Shown here in pieces: positions 34,729 to 42,676 of a stretch of 43,429 bases of DNA (within the stretch, counting starts at the first letter, position 1; each line of letters begins with the position of its first letter). Made by a program: the position numbers and the translations under genes. This DNA comes from an uncultured Alphaproteobacteria bacterium (GTDB taxonomy: Bacteria; Pseudomonadota; Alphaproteobacteria; RF32; CAG-239). A model generated the notes under the pieces. The model worked only from the letters and a program-made list of their open reading frames with translations. It searched no databases and had not been told where the DNA came from. The stretch covers positions 1 through 43,429 of the forward strand of contig CALXZK010000011.1 of the NCBI GenBank assembly GCA_944393225.1, in the 5' to 3' direction.

Positions 34729-35640
34729 ATGGAGAATGCAAAGATAAGCATAATTATTCCGGTCTATAATGTATCAGAATATTTACCGACGTGTTTGGAC
34801 AGTGTTATCAATCAAACATACAAAAATTTAGAAATCATCTGTGTCAATGATGGAAGTCCGGATAATTCTGCAGCAATATTATTTGAATATGCTAAAAAGG
34901 ATTCTCGCATCAAAGTCATAAATCAAGAAAACAGAGGGCTTTCCGGTGCAAGAAATACCGGCTTTGAACAAGCGACGGGAGAATATGTTTATTTTTTGGA
35001 TTCTGATGATTACATCCATCCTCAGATGTTAGAGCGTTTGGCTAAAGCATTAGAAAAAGAAAATGCTGATTTTGCCTGCTGTAAGTACAAAAAAATATGG
35101 AAAACAGAACCAATAGAAAAATTACAAGATAAAGCTTATCAAGTTATAGAAAATCCGGCAGCAGAATTTTTTGCGCCCAAAGGGGTTATATCGGTTAATG
35201 TTTGGAGCAAATTATACCGTCGGGATATGATTGCCGATTTAAGATTCATTGTCGGGCTGGTCTATGAAGACTTGCCTTACAATAATTGTTTTATGCTAAA
35301 AGCCAAAAAAGGCGTTTTGGTTCCGGAAGAAATGTATTATTACCTGCAAAGGGGAAACAGTTTGTCCCAAGGTCAGATTTTGCGAAAGAAAAATGCTCAA
35401 AGCTATATAGAAATAATCCGCTTTTTGCATGAAAAATTGCAAAATTCACCTTATTATAATGCCATGCGTAAAAAATATTTTACATCAATTTTGCGCCATT
35501 TCTTAAAACAAAAGAAAGATGAGCAAGTTAAATCATATTTGCAGCAAGAATTAAAATCATTGATTAAAGAAAATATTATCAGCTATGGCTTATTGTCTTT
35601 CAGAAGAAAAATAAAATTGTGGTGCTTTCTTCATTTATAA
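34729..35640 (+). CDS. GT2-family glycosyltransferase
   Basis: The GT-A fold is clear: ISIIIPVYNVSEYLPTCLDS, EIICVNDGSPDNS, NRGLSGARNTGFEQATG, and the metal-binding LDSDD (Asp91-Asp94), then a variable C-terminal acceptor part. It has no membrane anchor visible, although the basic, hydrophobic end (LLSFRRKIKLWCFLHL) could touch the membrane. The donor sugar cannot be told. AAGGAG overlaps the end of the GT11 gene, so the two are co-translated. Such pairs build LPS or capsule side chains. Confidence 0.93.
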   Translation: MENAKISIIIPVYNVSEYLPTCLDSVINQTYKNLEIICVNDGSPDNSAAILFEYAKKDSRIKVINQENRGLSGARNTGFEQATGEYVYFLDSDDYIHPQMLERLAKALEKENADFACCKYKKIWKTEPIEKLQDKAYQVIENPAAEFFAPKGVISVNVWSKLYRRDMIADLRFIVGLVYEDLPYNNCFMLKAKKGVLVPEEMYYYLQRGNSLSQGQILRKKNAQSYIEIIRFLHEKLQNSPYYNAMRKKYFTSILRHFLKQKKDEQVKSYLQQELKSLIKENIISYGLLSFRRKIKLWCFLHL

Positions 35641-35759
35641 AAATTTTGTCCAGAATTGTAACTAATTTTTAACTTAAATGGGTGCATAAATAAATATATC
35701 GCAGATAACAAATGCGAATTTCTTTTGTTTTTTTAATTTTGGGAAGAATAGGGACAATT

Positions 35760-36083
35760 ATGGGATTCTTACTGGATATTCAAAATCGAATTAAAAATTC
35801 GGGCTTGTTGATTTTTTGCACTTTATTGTCTTTATACTTCATTTTTCATGGCATCAGTGGTGAACGCGGTTTGCTTAAGCTGTTGTATTTGCGTAATGAA
35901 ATATCTGAAGCAGAGCAAATTGCCAATATGTATCATCAAGAAAAAATAAAACTGGAAGAAAAAGTAAAACTACTTTCATCTTCCAGCTTAGATTTGGACT
36001 TGTTGGATGAACGAGCTCGTGTTGTCTTAAATCTTGTCGGCCAAGACGAGTTCATCATCTTAGATGCTGATGATAATAAATAA
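35760..36083 (+). CDS. ftsB: Cell division protein FtsB (septum formation initiator)
   Basis: FtsB joins FtsL and FtsQ in the divisome. The start at 35760 (MGFLLDIQNRIKN) is preferred since an AGGG is upstream and this N terminus is typical of alphaproteobacterial FtsB/DivIC; the ATG at 35712 would add 16 residues and has no SD. The order is a short cytosolic N terminus, one membrane helix (LLIFCTLLSLYFIFHG), a coiled coil (ISEAEQIANMYHQEKIKLEEKV), and a short C-terminal domain with DLLDERARVVLNL. 107 residues is normal for the family. It converges on pgpA with only three bases between stops and no terminator. Confidence 0.9.
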   Translation: MGFLLDIQNRIKNSGLLIFCTLLSLYFIFHGISGERGLLKLLYLRNEISEAEQIANMYHQEKIKLEEKVKLLSSSSLDLDLLDERARVVLNLVGQDEFIILDADDNK

Positions 36084-36086
36084 TTA

Positions 36087-36566
36087 TTAAAAGCAATAAA
36101 TTTGTAAGAGTAAAATTAAAATTCCGGCAAAAATTCCGGCAAAAATATCATCCAGCATAATGCCTAAACCGCCACTCAATTTTGTATCAGCCCAACCGAC
36201 CAACCATGGTTTGGATATATCAAACAAGCGGAAGAGAGCAAATCCGATAGCAAATAAATAAAGATTGGTTCCGGCAAAAATCAGAGCAATGGTTTGTCCG
36301 GCAACCTCATCAATTACAATTTGTCCGGGGTCCTTAATATTCAGCGCTTGAGCATATTTTCCGGCAACGGGAATACCGATAACGGAAATAATAACAGCAA
36401 AAGCAATTACAGCATAAATGCCGTAAAAATAAGCCAAAGCAAAAACAAAAGGTAATGTTGCCAAAGAGCCGCAGGTGCCTGGAGCTTTGGGAGATTTTCC
36501 AGAATATAACCAAGTTGCGATAAGCTCTAACATTCTGAAATTTAATGTTTTTTTATTGTTTTTCAT
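36087..36566 (-). CDS. pgpA: Phosphatidylglycerophosphatase A
   Basis: PgpA removes the phosphate from phosphatidylglycerol phosphate in membrane lipid synthesis. Conserved motifs are GKSPKAPGTCGSLATLP, DPGQIVIDEVAGQ, FRLFDISKPW and GLGIMLDDIFAG; four hydrophobic segments span the membrane. ATG at 36566 is preferred: GAGGA lies about five bases upstream, while the ATG at 36584 has none. The product has 159 residues (E. coli 172). The divergent M23 peptidase gene starts 186 bp away. Confidence 0.95.
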   Translation of the reverse strand: MKNNKKTLNFRMLELIATWLYSGKSPKAPGTCGSLATLPFVFALAYFYGIYAVIAFAVIISVIGIPVAGKYAQALNIKDPGQIVIDEVAGQTIALIFAGTNLYLFAIGFALFRLFDISKPWLVGWADTKLSGGLGIMLDDIFAGIFAGILILLLQIYCF

Positions 36567-36751
36567 CAAAATCCTCACAATCATTATTTTTTTATATTGT
36601 ATTTACTATAAAACATGATAAAAAGACAAGCCTGTTGTGATAACAGTAGGATAAGTTTGTAAAAAAACTGTATTTTAATATTTTTTTAAGATATAACACA
36701 AAACAGTAAGTTTTTTGTAAAATGCTTATATTTTAAAGTCATAGGTTTTAT

Positions 36752-37972
36752 ATGGATAAAAAGAACGCTAACAGTAAGCGTGAATATAATCCCCAATTTA
36801 GAGAAAAGAAAAAGCTTTTTTCTGAAAAAGAGATTATCTTCCGCAGTCAAAATCGTGCCAAAGTCTTGACCATATCGTCCAAGGCTCAGGTATTGTTTTT
36901 GTGTGCTTTATTCATTATTGGTGCGTGGAGTTTTTATTCTTATCATATTTATAATAAATCCGGAGTTATGGTTTCTGCCAAAACCAGAGAGCTTGAAACT
37001 ACCCGAGATGCATATGCTAATTTGATGGGCGATTTTATGTCCCTGCAAAAAAATATTTCTAATATGCTAAGTAATATGGGTGGCAAAGGTTCAAAGCAAG
37101 ATATTGAAAAATATAAAAAGCAAGCAAGCGTGGTTGAAGACAAAATCAAACAACTGTCATCAAACAATGATTGGGCTTCGGAAGATAAGTTGGAAGAAAA
37201 AATTTCTTTAAGTGAAGCTGTTTTGCAAAGAGATATTGCCGCCTCGGAACGAGATGAGCTCAAGCGCCAAATGAATGAGATGGAAGATATTATTGATGAG
37301 CTGAAAGAGGCAGAAAAAGAGGTTTTGGAAAAAGTTTCTCAAATCTCCTCTAAAGAAGTGAACAAAATTAAGAGTGCTTTCAGCGAAATAAATGTTCCGC
37401 TCAAAAAGCAAGGTTTATATTTCAATCCGCAAGCCAACCGCAAAAATGGTAAAGGGGGCTTGTTTGAACCGGCAAAAATGCCTAAATTAAAAGATAAAGA
37501 AATCAGCCAAAAAATTACCGAGATTTATCGTGATGTTGATGATTTAGAATATTATCGCGAAATTGTACAGTATGTTCCTCTCGGCAAACCGGTATGGAGC
37601 TATTGGTTAACCTCTCCATTCGGCGGCAGGGCTGATCCGTTTAATAAAAAACAGGCTCGTCATAAAGGGGTCGATTTAGCCAGCCGTACCGGAAATAAAA
37701 TTAAAAGTATGGCCAAAGGGAAAGTAACCAGAGCCGAATATGCCGGTGGTTATGGTAATTTGGTTGAAGTTGACCATGGCAATGGTTTCAAAACCAAGTA
37801 TGCACACATGAACAAAATATATGTGAAAAAAGGTCAATACGTAGAAGCCGGCGAGGCAGTAGGCGAAGTGGGAAATACCGGACGTTCAACCGGTCCGCAT
37901 TTGCACTACGAGGTTCTATACAGAGGTGTTCCGGTAGATCCGATGCCGTTTATGAAAGCTAAGGTTTCTTAA
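36752..37972 (+). CDS. Membrane-anchored M23 (LytM) peptidoglycan endopeptidase
   Basis: M23 zinc endopeptidases cut peptide cross-links in the wall. One membrane helix (about residues 44-67) places the rest in the periplasm: a coiled coil (about 75-205), a linker, and the LytM domain (about 290-400). Zinc ligands are complete: His304 and Asp308 in HKGVD, and His385 in HLH (383-385); YAHM is the catalytic-region histidine. It resembles LmdC-type peptidases, encoded beside bactofilin. The bactofilin gene follows 14 bases later. The two probably localise wall cutting, as in the bactofilin-LmdC pair of stalked alphaproteobacteria. Confidence 0.93.
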   Translation: MDKKNANSKREYNPQFREKKKLFSEKEIIFRSQNRAKVLTISSKAQVLFLCALFIIGAWSFYSYHIYNKSGVMVSAKTRELETTRDAYANLMGDFMSLQKNISNMLSNMGGKGSKQDIEKYKKQASVVEDKIKQLSSNNDWASEDKLEEKISLSEAVLQRDIAASERDELKRQMNEMEDIIDELKEAEKEVLEKVSQISSKEVNKIKSAFSEINVPLKKQGLYFNPQANRKNGKGGLFEPAKMPKLKDKEISQKITEIYRDVDDLEYYREIVQYVPLGKPVWSYWLTSPFGGRADPFNKKQARHKGVDLASRTGNKIKSMAKGKVTRAEYAGGYGNLVEVDHGNGFKTKYAHMNKIYVKKGQYVEAGEAVGEVGNTGRSTGPHLHYEVLYRGVPVDPMPFMKAKVS

Positions 37973-37986
37973 AGTTAGAGGGTAAA

Positions 37987-38436
37987 ATGAAAAATTTAAA
38001 AAGATTGCTTTATTTAAAATTTGCCAGATCTATTAACAAAAACAACAATTCAACTCCGGTTCCGACAATCGTAAGTGAAAATACCAGAGTCAACGGAGAT
38101 ATCATCAGCAATACGGTATTGCATATCGATGGTCATGTTGTCGGAGATATTAGTTGTGATGAACTGATTATTGGTTTGAAAGGTGTTGTAGAAGGTTCCG
38201 TTACCGTTAAAAATTTGCAATTATACGGAACATTGAATGGCCGTGTTGCGGCTGAAAGCATTTTTATTGCTAAAAGCGCTAAGTTAATCGGTGATGCAAC
38301 ACATATTACTATCGCCATCGAGCCGGGTGCATTTATTGACGGTCGTTGCATGCGCGTCGGAGAGCCGATTCCCGCGGAAGGTGCAAAACCTGATTTAATG
38401 ATAACTGATGCATCTAAAAATAAGAAAAAAGCATAA
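37987..38436 (+). CDS. Bactofilin
   Basis: Bactofilins are polymerising beta-helix scaffold proteins that place wall enzymes. The core (residues about 30-125) shows the repeat pattern of short strands with conserved Gly (TRVNGDI, HIDGHVVGDI, GVVEGSVTV, GTLNGRV, AKLIGDA), ending in AFIDGRCM. The ends are disordered: a basic N terminus that may bind membrane and a KNKKKA tail. It is 149 residues long, normal for the family. It follows the M23 peptidase by 14 nt; a terminator follows at 38441. Confidence 0.94.
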   Translation: MKNLKRLLYLKFARSINKNNNSTPVPTIVSENTRVNGDIISNTVLHIDGHVVGDISCDELIIGLKGVVEGSVTVKNLQLYGTLNGRVAAESIFIAKSAKLIGDATHITIAIEPGAFIDGRCMRVGEPIPAEGAKPDLMITDASKNKKKA

Positions 38437-38440
38437 ATAA

Positions 38441-38473
38441 AAAAAGTTCAGAACCAGTTTCTGAACTTTTTTT
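38441..38473 (+). terminator. Terminator after bactofilin
   Basis: AAAAAGTTCAGAA (38441-38453) pairs with TTCTGAACTTTTT (38459-38471) across a 5-nt loop, then further Ts. Confidence 0.92.
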
Positions 38474-38521
38474 GTTGTCTGTTCTTCTTTTTTTGATTAT
38501 AAGAAAGAAGAAGAGGAAAAA

Positions 38522-39010
38522 ATGGCTGAAAAAAAGAAAAAAAGTGATTTTATCAGTACCGGCGTTGTTGCTCAAAACCGCCGTGCTCATTTTGATTATT
38601 TGATAGAAGAAAAATATATTGCCGGTTTGCAATTAAGCGGAACCGAAGTCAAATCTTTGCGCTTGGGACATGCCAATATTAATGATGCTTATGGCATAGA
38701 AAAAAACGGCGAATTATATATGTCAAACATGTTTATTGCTGAATATGCCAATAAGGGCTATGAGAGCCATGTTGAAAAGCGTGATCGTAAATTGCTTTTG
38801 AAGAAAAAAGAGATAATTGACATCATCAATGCCTTGGCACGAAAAGGCGCAACATTGGTTGCCATCAGACTTTTTTTCAATGAAAAAGGTCGTGCCAAAT
38901 TGGAGATAGGTCTCGGTCGCGGTAAAAAAATGTATGACAAGCGCGAAGCAACCAAAGAGCGAGATTGGAACCGAGATAAACAACGTATTTTGAACAATGC
39001 CAATCATTAA
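38522..39010 (+). CDS. smpB: tmRNA-binding protein SmpB
   Basis: SmpB brings tmRNA to stalled ribosomes. The OB-fold core has NRRAHFDYLIEEKYIAGLQLSGTEVKSLR, HANINDAYG, the SHVEKRDRKLLLKKKEI segment and KLEIGLGRGKK; the C-terminal tail KREATKERDWNRDKQRIL is the part that enters the mRNA channel. 162 residues is standard. AGAGGA lies a few bases before the ATG. The tmRNA gene itself was not found in the window. A terminator follows. Confidence 0.96.
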   Translation: MAEKKKKSDFISTGVVAQNRRAHFDYLIEEKYIAGLQLSGTEVKSLRLGHANINDAYGIEKNGELYMSNMFIAEYANKGYESHVEKRDRKLLLKKKEIIDIINALARKGATLVAIRLFFNEKGRAKLEIGLGRGKKMYDKREATKERDWNRDKQRILNNANH

Positions 39011-39026
39011 TGAGATATTTTTAATA

Positions 39027-39060
39027 AAACTCTTTAGTCGTAAGATTAAAGAGTTTTTTA
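39027..39060 (+). terminator. Terminator of smpB
   Basis: AAACTCTTTAGTC (39027-39039) pairs with GATTAAAGAGTTT (39044-39056), one G-U, across GTAA, then a T run. Confidence 0.9.
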
Positions 39061-39166
39061 CTTAAATTTTTGCGTATAGAATGTGTAAGTTATCATTTTT
39101 AAGTTGTAAAATGAAATATTATGTTTTAACCTCTAAATAAAGTTTGTTTTTGGGTTGAGATTAAAA

Positions 39167-39898
39167 ATGATAAATTTGGTTGATTTATATTATCAGATTA
39201 ACAAGGGGATTTTCTTTACCGATAAAATCACAAAAGAGGCTTTTTCTGTTTATTATAATCGGCAATTACCCGATGTGATGTGGAATTATGCCGCCATTTC
39301 CAATTTGTCTTCACTTCAAAAAAATTATAATGAAATCAGCCAAATTTTTTTAAGAATTAATAAAAAAACAGGTTTTTATTTGCGTGATGACCAAAAAAAT
39401 GACATATGCCAACTAATTGAGCATAAAATCATGATAAAATATCCCGAAAGCTGGTTGCGTTTTGATGGTGATTTTGAAACAGACAGCCTTGAGGCAAAAC
39501 TCGTTTCAACAGAAAAAGAACAACAAGACTTTTTGAAACTTTTTTCGGAACTTAATCAAAAATATTATTCTGATATTGCACGTTTTATAAATATTTTTCA
39601 AAAAACATTTTCCGCCCCAAACTTTTCTCATTTTATTATTTATTCGGAAAAACAAATTGTCGGACTTGTCGTTTTGGGTATGTATAAGGATTATGCTTTG
39701 ATTTCTAACATGCAAACTTTACCCGAATATTCAAAGCCGGAATGGCAAAGTGCTTTGCTCAAAGCCTGTATGCAAAAGTTCAAACAAAAACAGGGAAAAG
39801 AGCTTTATATGCAAATTATAGACAATCCGCCCTTAGAAAAATGGGCATTAAAGCAAGGTTTTAGAAAAATGTTCAATAGCTATCTGCTGGGTAAATAA
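39167..39898 (+). CDS. Putative GNAT-like acetyltransferase
   Basis: The 243-residue protein starts at ATG 39167 (the earlier TTG at 39155 is less likely); the SD is weak. The N-terminal half (about 100 residues) is helical and unlike anything I recognise. The C-terminal half looks like a GNAT fold: SHFIIYSEKQIVGLVVLGMYKDYALISNMQTLPEYS, then a helix LLKACMQKF, and GKELYMQIIDNPPLEKWALKQGFRK, the typical GNAT end. The acetyl-CoA loop (R/QxxGxG/A) is not recognisable, so activity is doubtful. It converges on holC with two bases between stops. Confidence 0.55.
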   Translation: MINLVDLYYQINKGIFFTDKITKEAFSVYYNRQLPDVMWNYAAISNLSSLQKNYNEISQIFLRINKKTGFYLRDDQKNDICQLIEHKIMIKYPESWLRFDGDFETDSLEAKLVSTEKEQQDFLKLFSELNQKYYSDIARFINIFQKTFSAPNFSHFIIYSEKQIVGLVVLGMYKDYALISNMQTLPEYSKPEWQSALLKACMQKFKQKQGKELYMQIIDNPPLEKWALKQGFRKMFNSYLLGK

Positions 39899-39900
39899 CA

Positions 39901-40356
39901 TTAGGCGGCTTGTGTCCATTTGCCGTTTTCATCTTGCTTCCAATAAAAAATATCAAGGGAAGCCGCTTTCAAATCTTTCCAAAATTTGCGCGCTTGCTCA
40001 AGAGATGTTTGGTTGTTACCGTCAAAAATATTAAATACGCGTTCAAACTTTTTGAGTTCTTCGGGCGACATGAGGGCGCCGTCGACCAAAAACAGAAGTT
40101 CGGCATTATTGGGATTATCATCTCCGGCGGTCAGCCAAATTGGTTGCTGTGGGGCAAATCCATCTTTTTTGCTACCGTGCGGCAAAAATGATGTATCATC
40201 AAAAGTCCAAAGATGTGCATTCAAAAATTCAACACGCTCTTCATTACCGACTTTAATTAAAATGTTTTTATGCAAAGTAACAGCTTTTTCCAAAAGTTTG
40301 GGTAAAACCTCTTCCAGAGTTTGTTTTTGCAAATGGTAAAAATCGACGCGGCTCAT
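39901..40356 (-). CDS. holC: DNA polymerase III chi subunit
   Basis: Chi links the clamp loader to single-strand binding protein. Conserved features are the N-terminal VDFYHLQKQTLEEVLPKLLEKA, the LWTFDDTSFLPHG motif with DNPNNAELLFLVDG, and FERVFNIFDGNN. The length (151) matches E. coli HolC (147). It begins one base after the degP stop, so it is the last gene of hflK-hflC-degP-holC. No terminator separates it from the convergent GNAT-like gene. Confidence 0.93.
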   Translation of the reverse strand: MSRVDFYHLQKQTLEEVLPKLLEKAVTLHKNILIKVGNEERVEFLNAHLWTFDDTSFLPHGSKKDGFAPQQPIWLTAGDDNPNNAELLFLVDGALMSPEELKKFERVFNIFDGNNQTSLEQARKFWKDLKAASLDIFYWKQDENGKWTQAA

Positions 40357-40357
40357 C

Positions 40358-41791
40358 TTATTCTTCCTCGGACAATGATTTCACGGCTACGAAATAAAGT
40401 TGATCTTGCGCTTTGATTTGTAACAATACCGGACGATTATTGGCAAGTTTTGCTTCCTGAAGCGCATTTTGTATATCGGTCATGTCAACAATCGGTCTTT
40501 TATCAATAGAAAGAATGATGTTGCCTTTTCTAATGCCTTTCTTTTCGGCATCGGAACCGGATTGAACATCAAGAACAAACAAACCTTGCGTATCAGCAGG
40601 TAATTGGTATTTTTCCATTAAATCGGCATTAATTTCTGAAAGGTTCATGCCAATAATCCAATTCGGCTCTTCATTTTCAATCACATCATTGGCTTCACTA
40701 TCTTGTAGCGGTATTGTTTTTTGCGGCGCTTTTTCTTCAGGCATTTTTTCTATTGTAAGCTCAACCTTTTGACGTTGTTTGTTGCGCCAAATTTCTACTG
40801 CAACTTTTTTACCGATTGGAGTTTCGGCAACAATGCGGGATAAGTTTTTGGTATTATCAATTTCGTGATTATCAAATTTCAAAATCACGTCACCGGCTTT
40901 GATTCCAGCTTTAGAAGCGCTCGCATTCGGTGTAACTTCGCTGATAATGGCTCCCTTATTTCCGCTCAGGCCCAAACTTTGATTGAGTTCCAAAGTTGTT
41001 GGCTGCATTTTAATCCCAATCCAACCACGGTCAACTTTGCCGTGTTTTTTCAGTTCATGAATAACAAATTTAATTGAGTTTGTCGGAATGGCGAAGCCCA
41101 CACCCATACTTCCGCCGTTGGTCGAAAAAATGGCTGTGTTCACACCGATAAGTTCGCCCGCCATATTAAACATCGGACCTCCGGATGAACCTTGGTTGAT
41201 GGAGGCATCAGTTTGAATGAAGTTATCATAAGGACCGGATTCGATATCGCGCGATTTTGCCGAAACAATGCCGGCAGTAACACTTCCGCCGAGACCAAAC
41301 GGATTTCCGATTGCCAAAATCCAATCTCCGATACGAATTTTATCTGAATCACCAAAAGTCACCGGTGTAAGTTTTTTGTTGGTGTTAATTTTGATTAAAG
41401 CAATATCGGTTTTGGCATCTTTGCCGATGAGCTCAGCTTCAAAAACGCTGTCATCAGCCAAAATAACGCTGATGGCTTTGGCTTTATCAATCACGTGATT
41501 ATTGGTCACAATATAGCCGTTCTCATCGATAATAAAACCCGAACCTAGAGAAACTTTGTTGGAAAGCGGCGCATTAAAAATACTGTTAACCGTTGTTTCA
41601 ATATGATTATTGAGTTCCTCTTCTTCATTGGCAATATCTTCTTTGTCGTGCGTTGTTGAGATATTAACCACGGAAGGTATCAATTTTTCTGCCAAATCGG
41701 CGAAGGAGGGATAGACATTTTGGGCTTGAGCACAAGTCGTGCTCAAAACCCAAAACAAACAAACGGTAACAATATTTTTTTTGCTCATCAT
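40358..41791 (-). CDS. degP: Periplasmic serine protease DegP/HtrA
   Basis: DegP degrades or refolds damaged envelope proteins. A signal peptide (cut near AQA, residue 23) precedes the trypsin-like domain with triad His99 (TNNHVI), Asp129 (KTDIALI) and Ser203 (GSSGGPM). Two PDZ domains follow (about 260-350 and 375-470). All 477 residues are usual for the family. The start is either of two adjacent ATGs; SD is weak. It lies five bases after hflC and one base before holC, so it is coupled to the hflKC protease-regulator genes, a common alphaproteobacterial arrangement. Confidence 0.95.
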   Translation of the reverse strand: MMSKKNIVTVCLFWVLSTTCAQAQNVYPSFADLAEKLIPSVVNISTTHDKEDIANEEEELNNHIETTVNSIFNAPLSNKVSLGSGFIIDENGYIVTNNHVIDKAKAISVILADDSVFEAELIGKDAKTDIALIKINTNKKLTPVTFGDSDKIRIGDWILAIGNPFGLGGSVTAGIVSAKSRDIESGPYDNFIQTDASINQGSSGGPMFNMAGELIGVNTAIFSTNGGSMGVGFAIPTNSIKFVIHELKKHGKVDRGWIGIKMQPTTLELNQSLGLSGNKGAIISEVTPNASASKAGIKAGDVILKFDNHEIDNTKNLSRIVAETPIGKKVAVEIWRNKQRQKVELTIEKMPEEKAPQKTIPLQDSEANDVIENEEPNWIIGMNLSEINADLMEKYQLPADTQGLFVLDVQSGSDAEKKGIRKGNIILSIDKRPIVDMTDIQNALQEAKLANNRPVLLQIKAQDQLYFVAVKSLSEEE

Positions 41792-41796
41792 ACTTT

Positions 41797-42672
41797 TTAA
41801 TTTCCGCTTTTCATTGTTTTTCCGAAATATTCAAAAAATTCGGAGTTCGGCGCCAAAACCATGGAAGTATCGCCGTTACTCATAGATTTGCGATAAGCTT
41901 CCAAAGAGCGATAATAAGCATAGAATTTCGGATCAACGCCGGCGGCTTTGTTCCAAATTTCAATAGCTTCTTTATCACCGTTACCGCGGATGATTTGTGC
42001 TTTTTTCTCAGCATCGGCAACAATAATGGTGCGTTCTTTTTCAGCCTGAGCGCGAATTTGTTGCGAAATTTGTTGTCCTTGTCCGCGGAATTCTTTGGCT
42101 TCTCTTTCACGTTCAGACTTCATGCGTGCATTGATGGCTTGCAAAACCTCAATCGGCAAGTCAGCACGGCGAATACGCACGTCGGCAACGCTGACACCAA
42201 TTTGTGCGGCATCAACCTTAACAGCAGAGCTGATGTCTTTCATAATCTGGTTGCGTTGTTGCGAGAGAAGTTCTTGCAAAGTGATACGTCCCAAAATTTT
42301 GCGCAAAGAAGAATTGACGATTTCTTCCAACTTGCTGCGAGCTTGTTCTTCGGTACGTACGGTTTGATAAAACTTGAGCGGATCAACAATTTGATAACGG
42401 GTAAAGCTATCAACATCAAGACGCTTTTTGTCATTCAAAACCACTTCTTGTGCCGGAGGGTCAAGGTTGAGCAAACGCTTGTCATACAAAATGACGTTTT
42501 GGATAAATGGCGTTTTCATTTTCAAGCCGGGGTCTTTAACTTCGCGTACCGGTTCACCGAATTGCAAGACAATGGCTTGCTCGGTTTGGCTCACGACATA
42601 AAATGTATTAGAAGCAATCAAAAGGACGATAGCTGCCAAAACAATAAGAAAAACTTTTGATTTATCGTTCAT
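41797..42672 (-). CDS. hflC: HflC, membrane protein modulating FtsH
   Basis: HflC and HflK form a large cage around the FtsH protease. The N-terminal membrane helix (VFLIVLAAIVLLIASNTFYVV) is followed by the SPFH domain with QTEQAIVLQFGEPVR, LKMKTPFIQNVILYDKRLL, and the long helix with DVRIRRADLP and MKSEREREAKEFRGQG. The length is 291 (E. coli 334). It is four bases downstream of hflK. Confidence 0.95.
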   Translation of the reverse strand: MNDKSKVFLIVLAAIVLLIASNTFYVVSQTEQAIVLQFGEPVREVKDPGLKMKTPFIQNVILYDKRLLNLDPPAQEVVLNDKKRLDVDSFTRYQIVDPLKFYQTVRTEEQARSKLEEIVNSSLRKILGRITLQELLSQQRNQIMKDISSAVKVDAAQIGVSVADVRIRRADLPIEVLQAINARMKSEREREAKEFRGQGQQISQQIRAQAEKERTIIVADAEKKAQIIRGNGDKEAIEIWNKAAGVDPKFYAYYRSLEAYRKSMSNGDTSMVLAPNSEFFEYFGKTMKSGN

Positions 42673-42676
42673 CTTT

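Noticed and set aside
35712..35759. Longer FtsB starting at the upstream ATG
   Set aside because: No SD, and the additional hydrophobic residues would add a second membrane segment unlike FtsB.
39011..39166. Possible tmRNA gene next to smpB
   Set aside because: Only a terminator and AT-rich DNA are seen; no tRNA-like ends or tag-peptide frame could be recognised.
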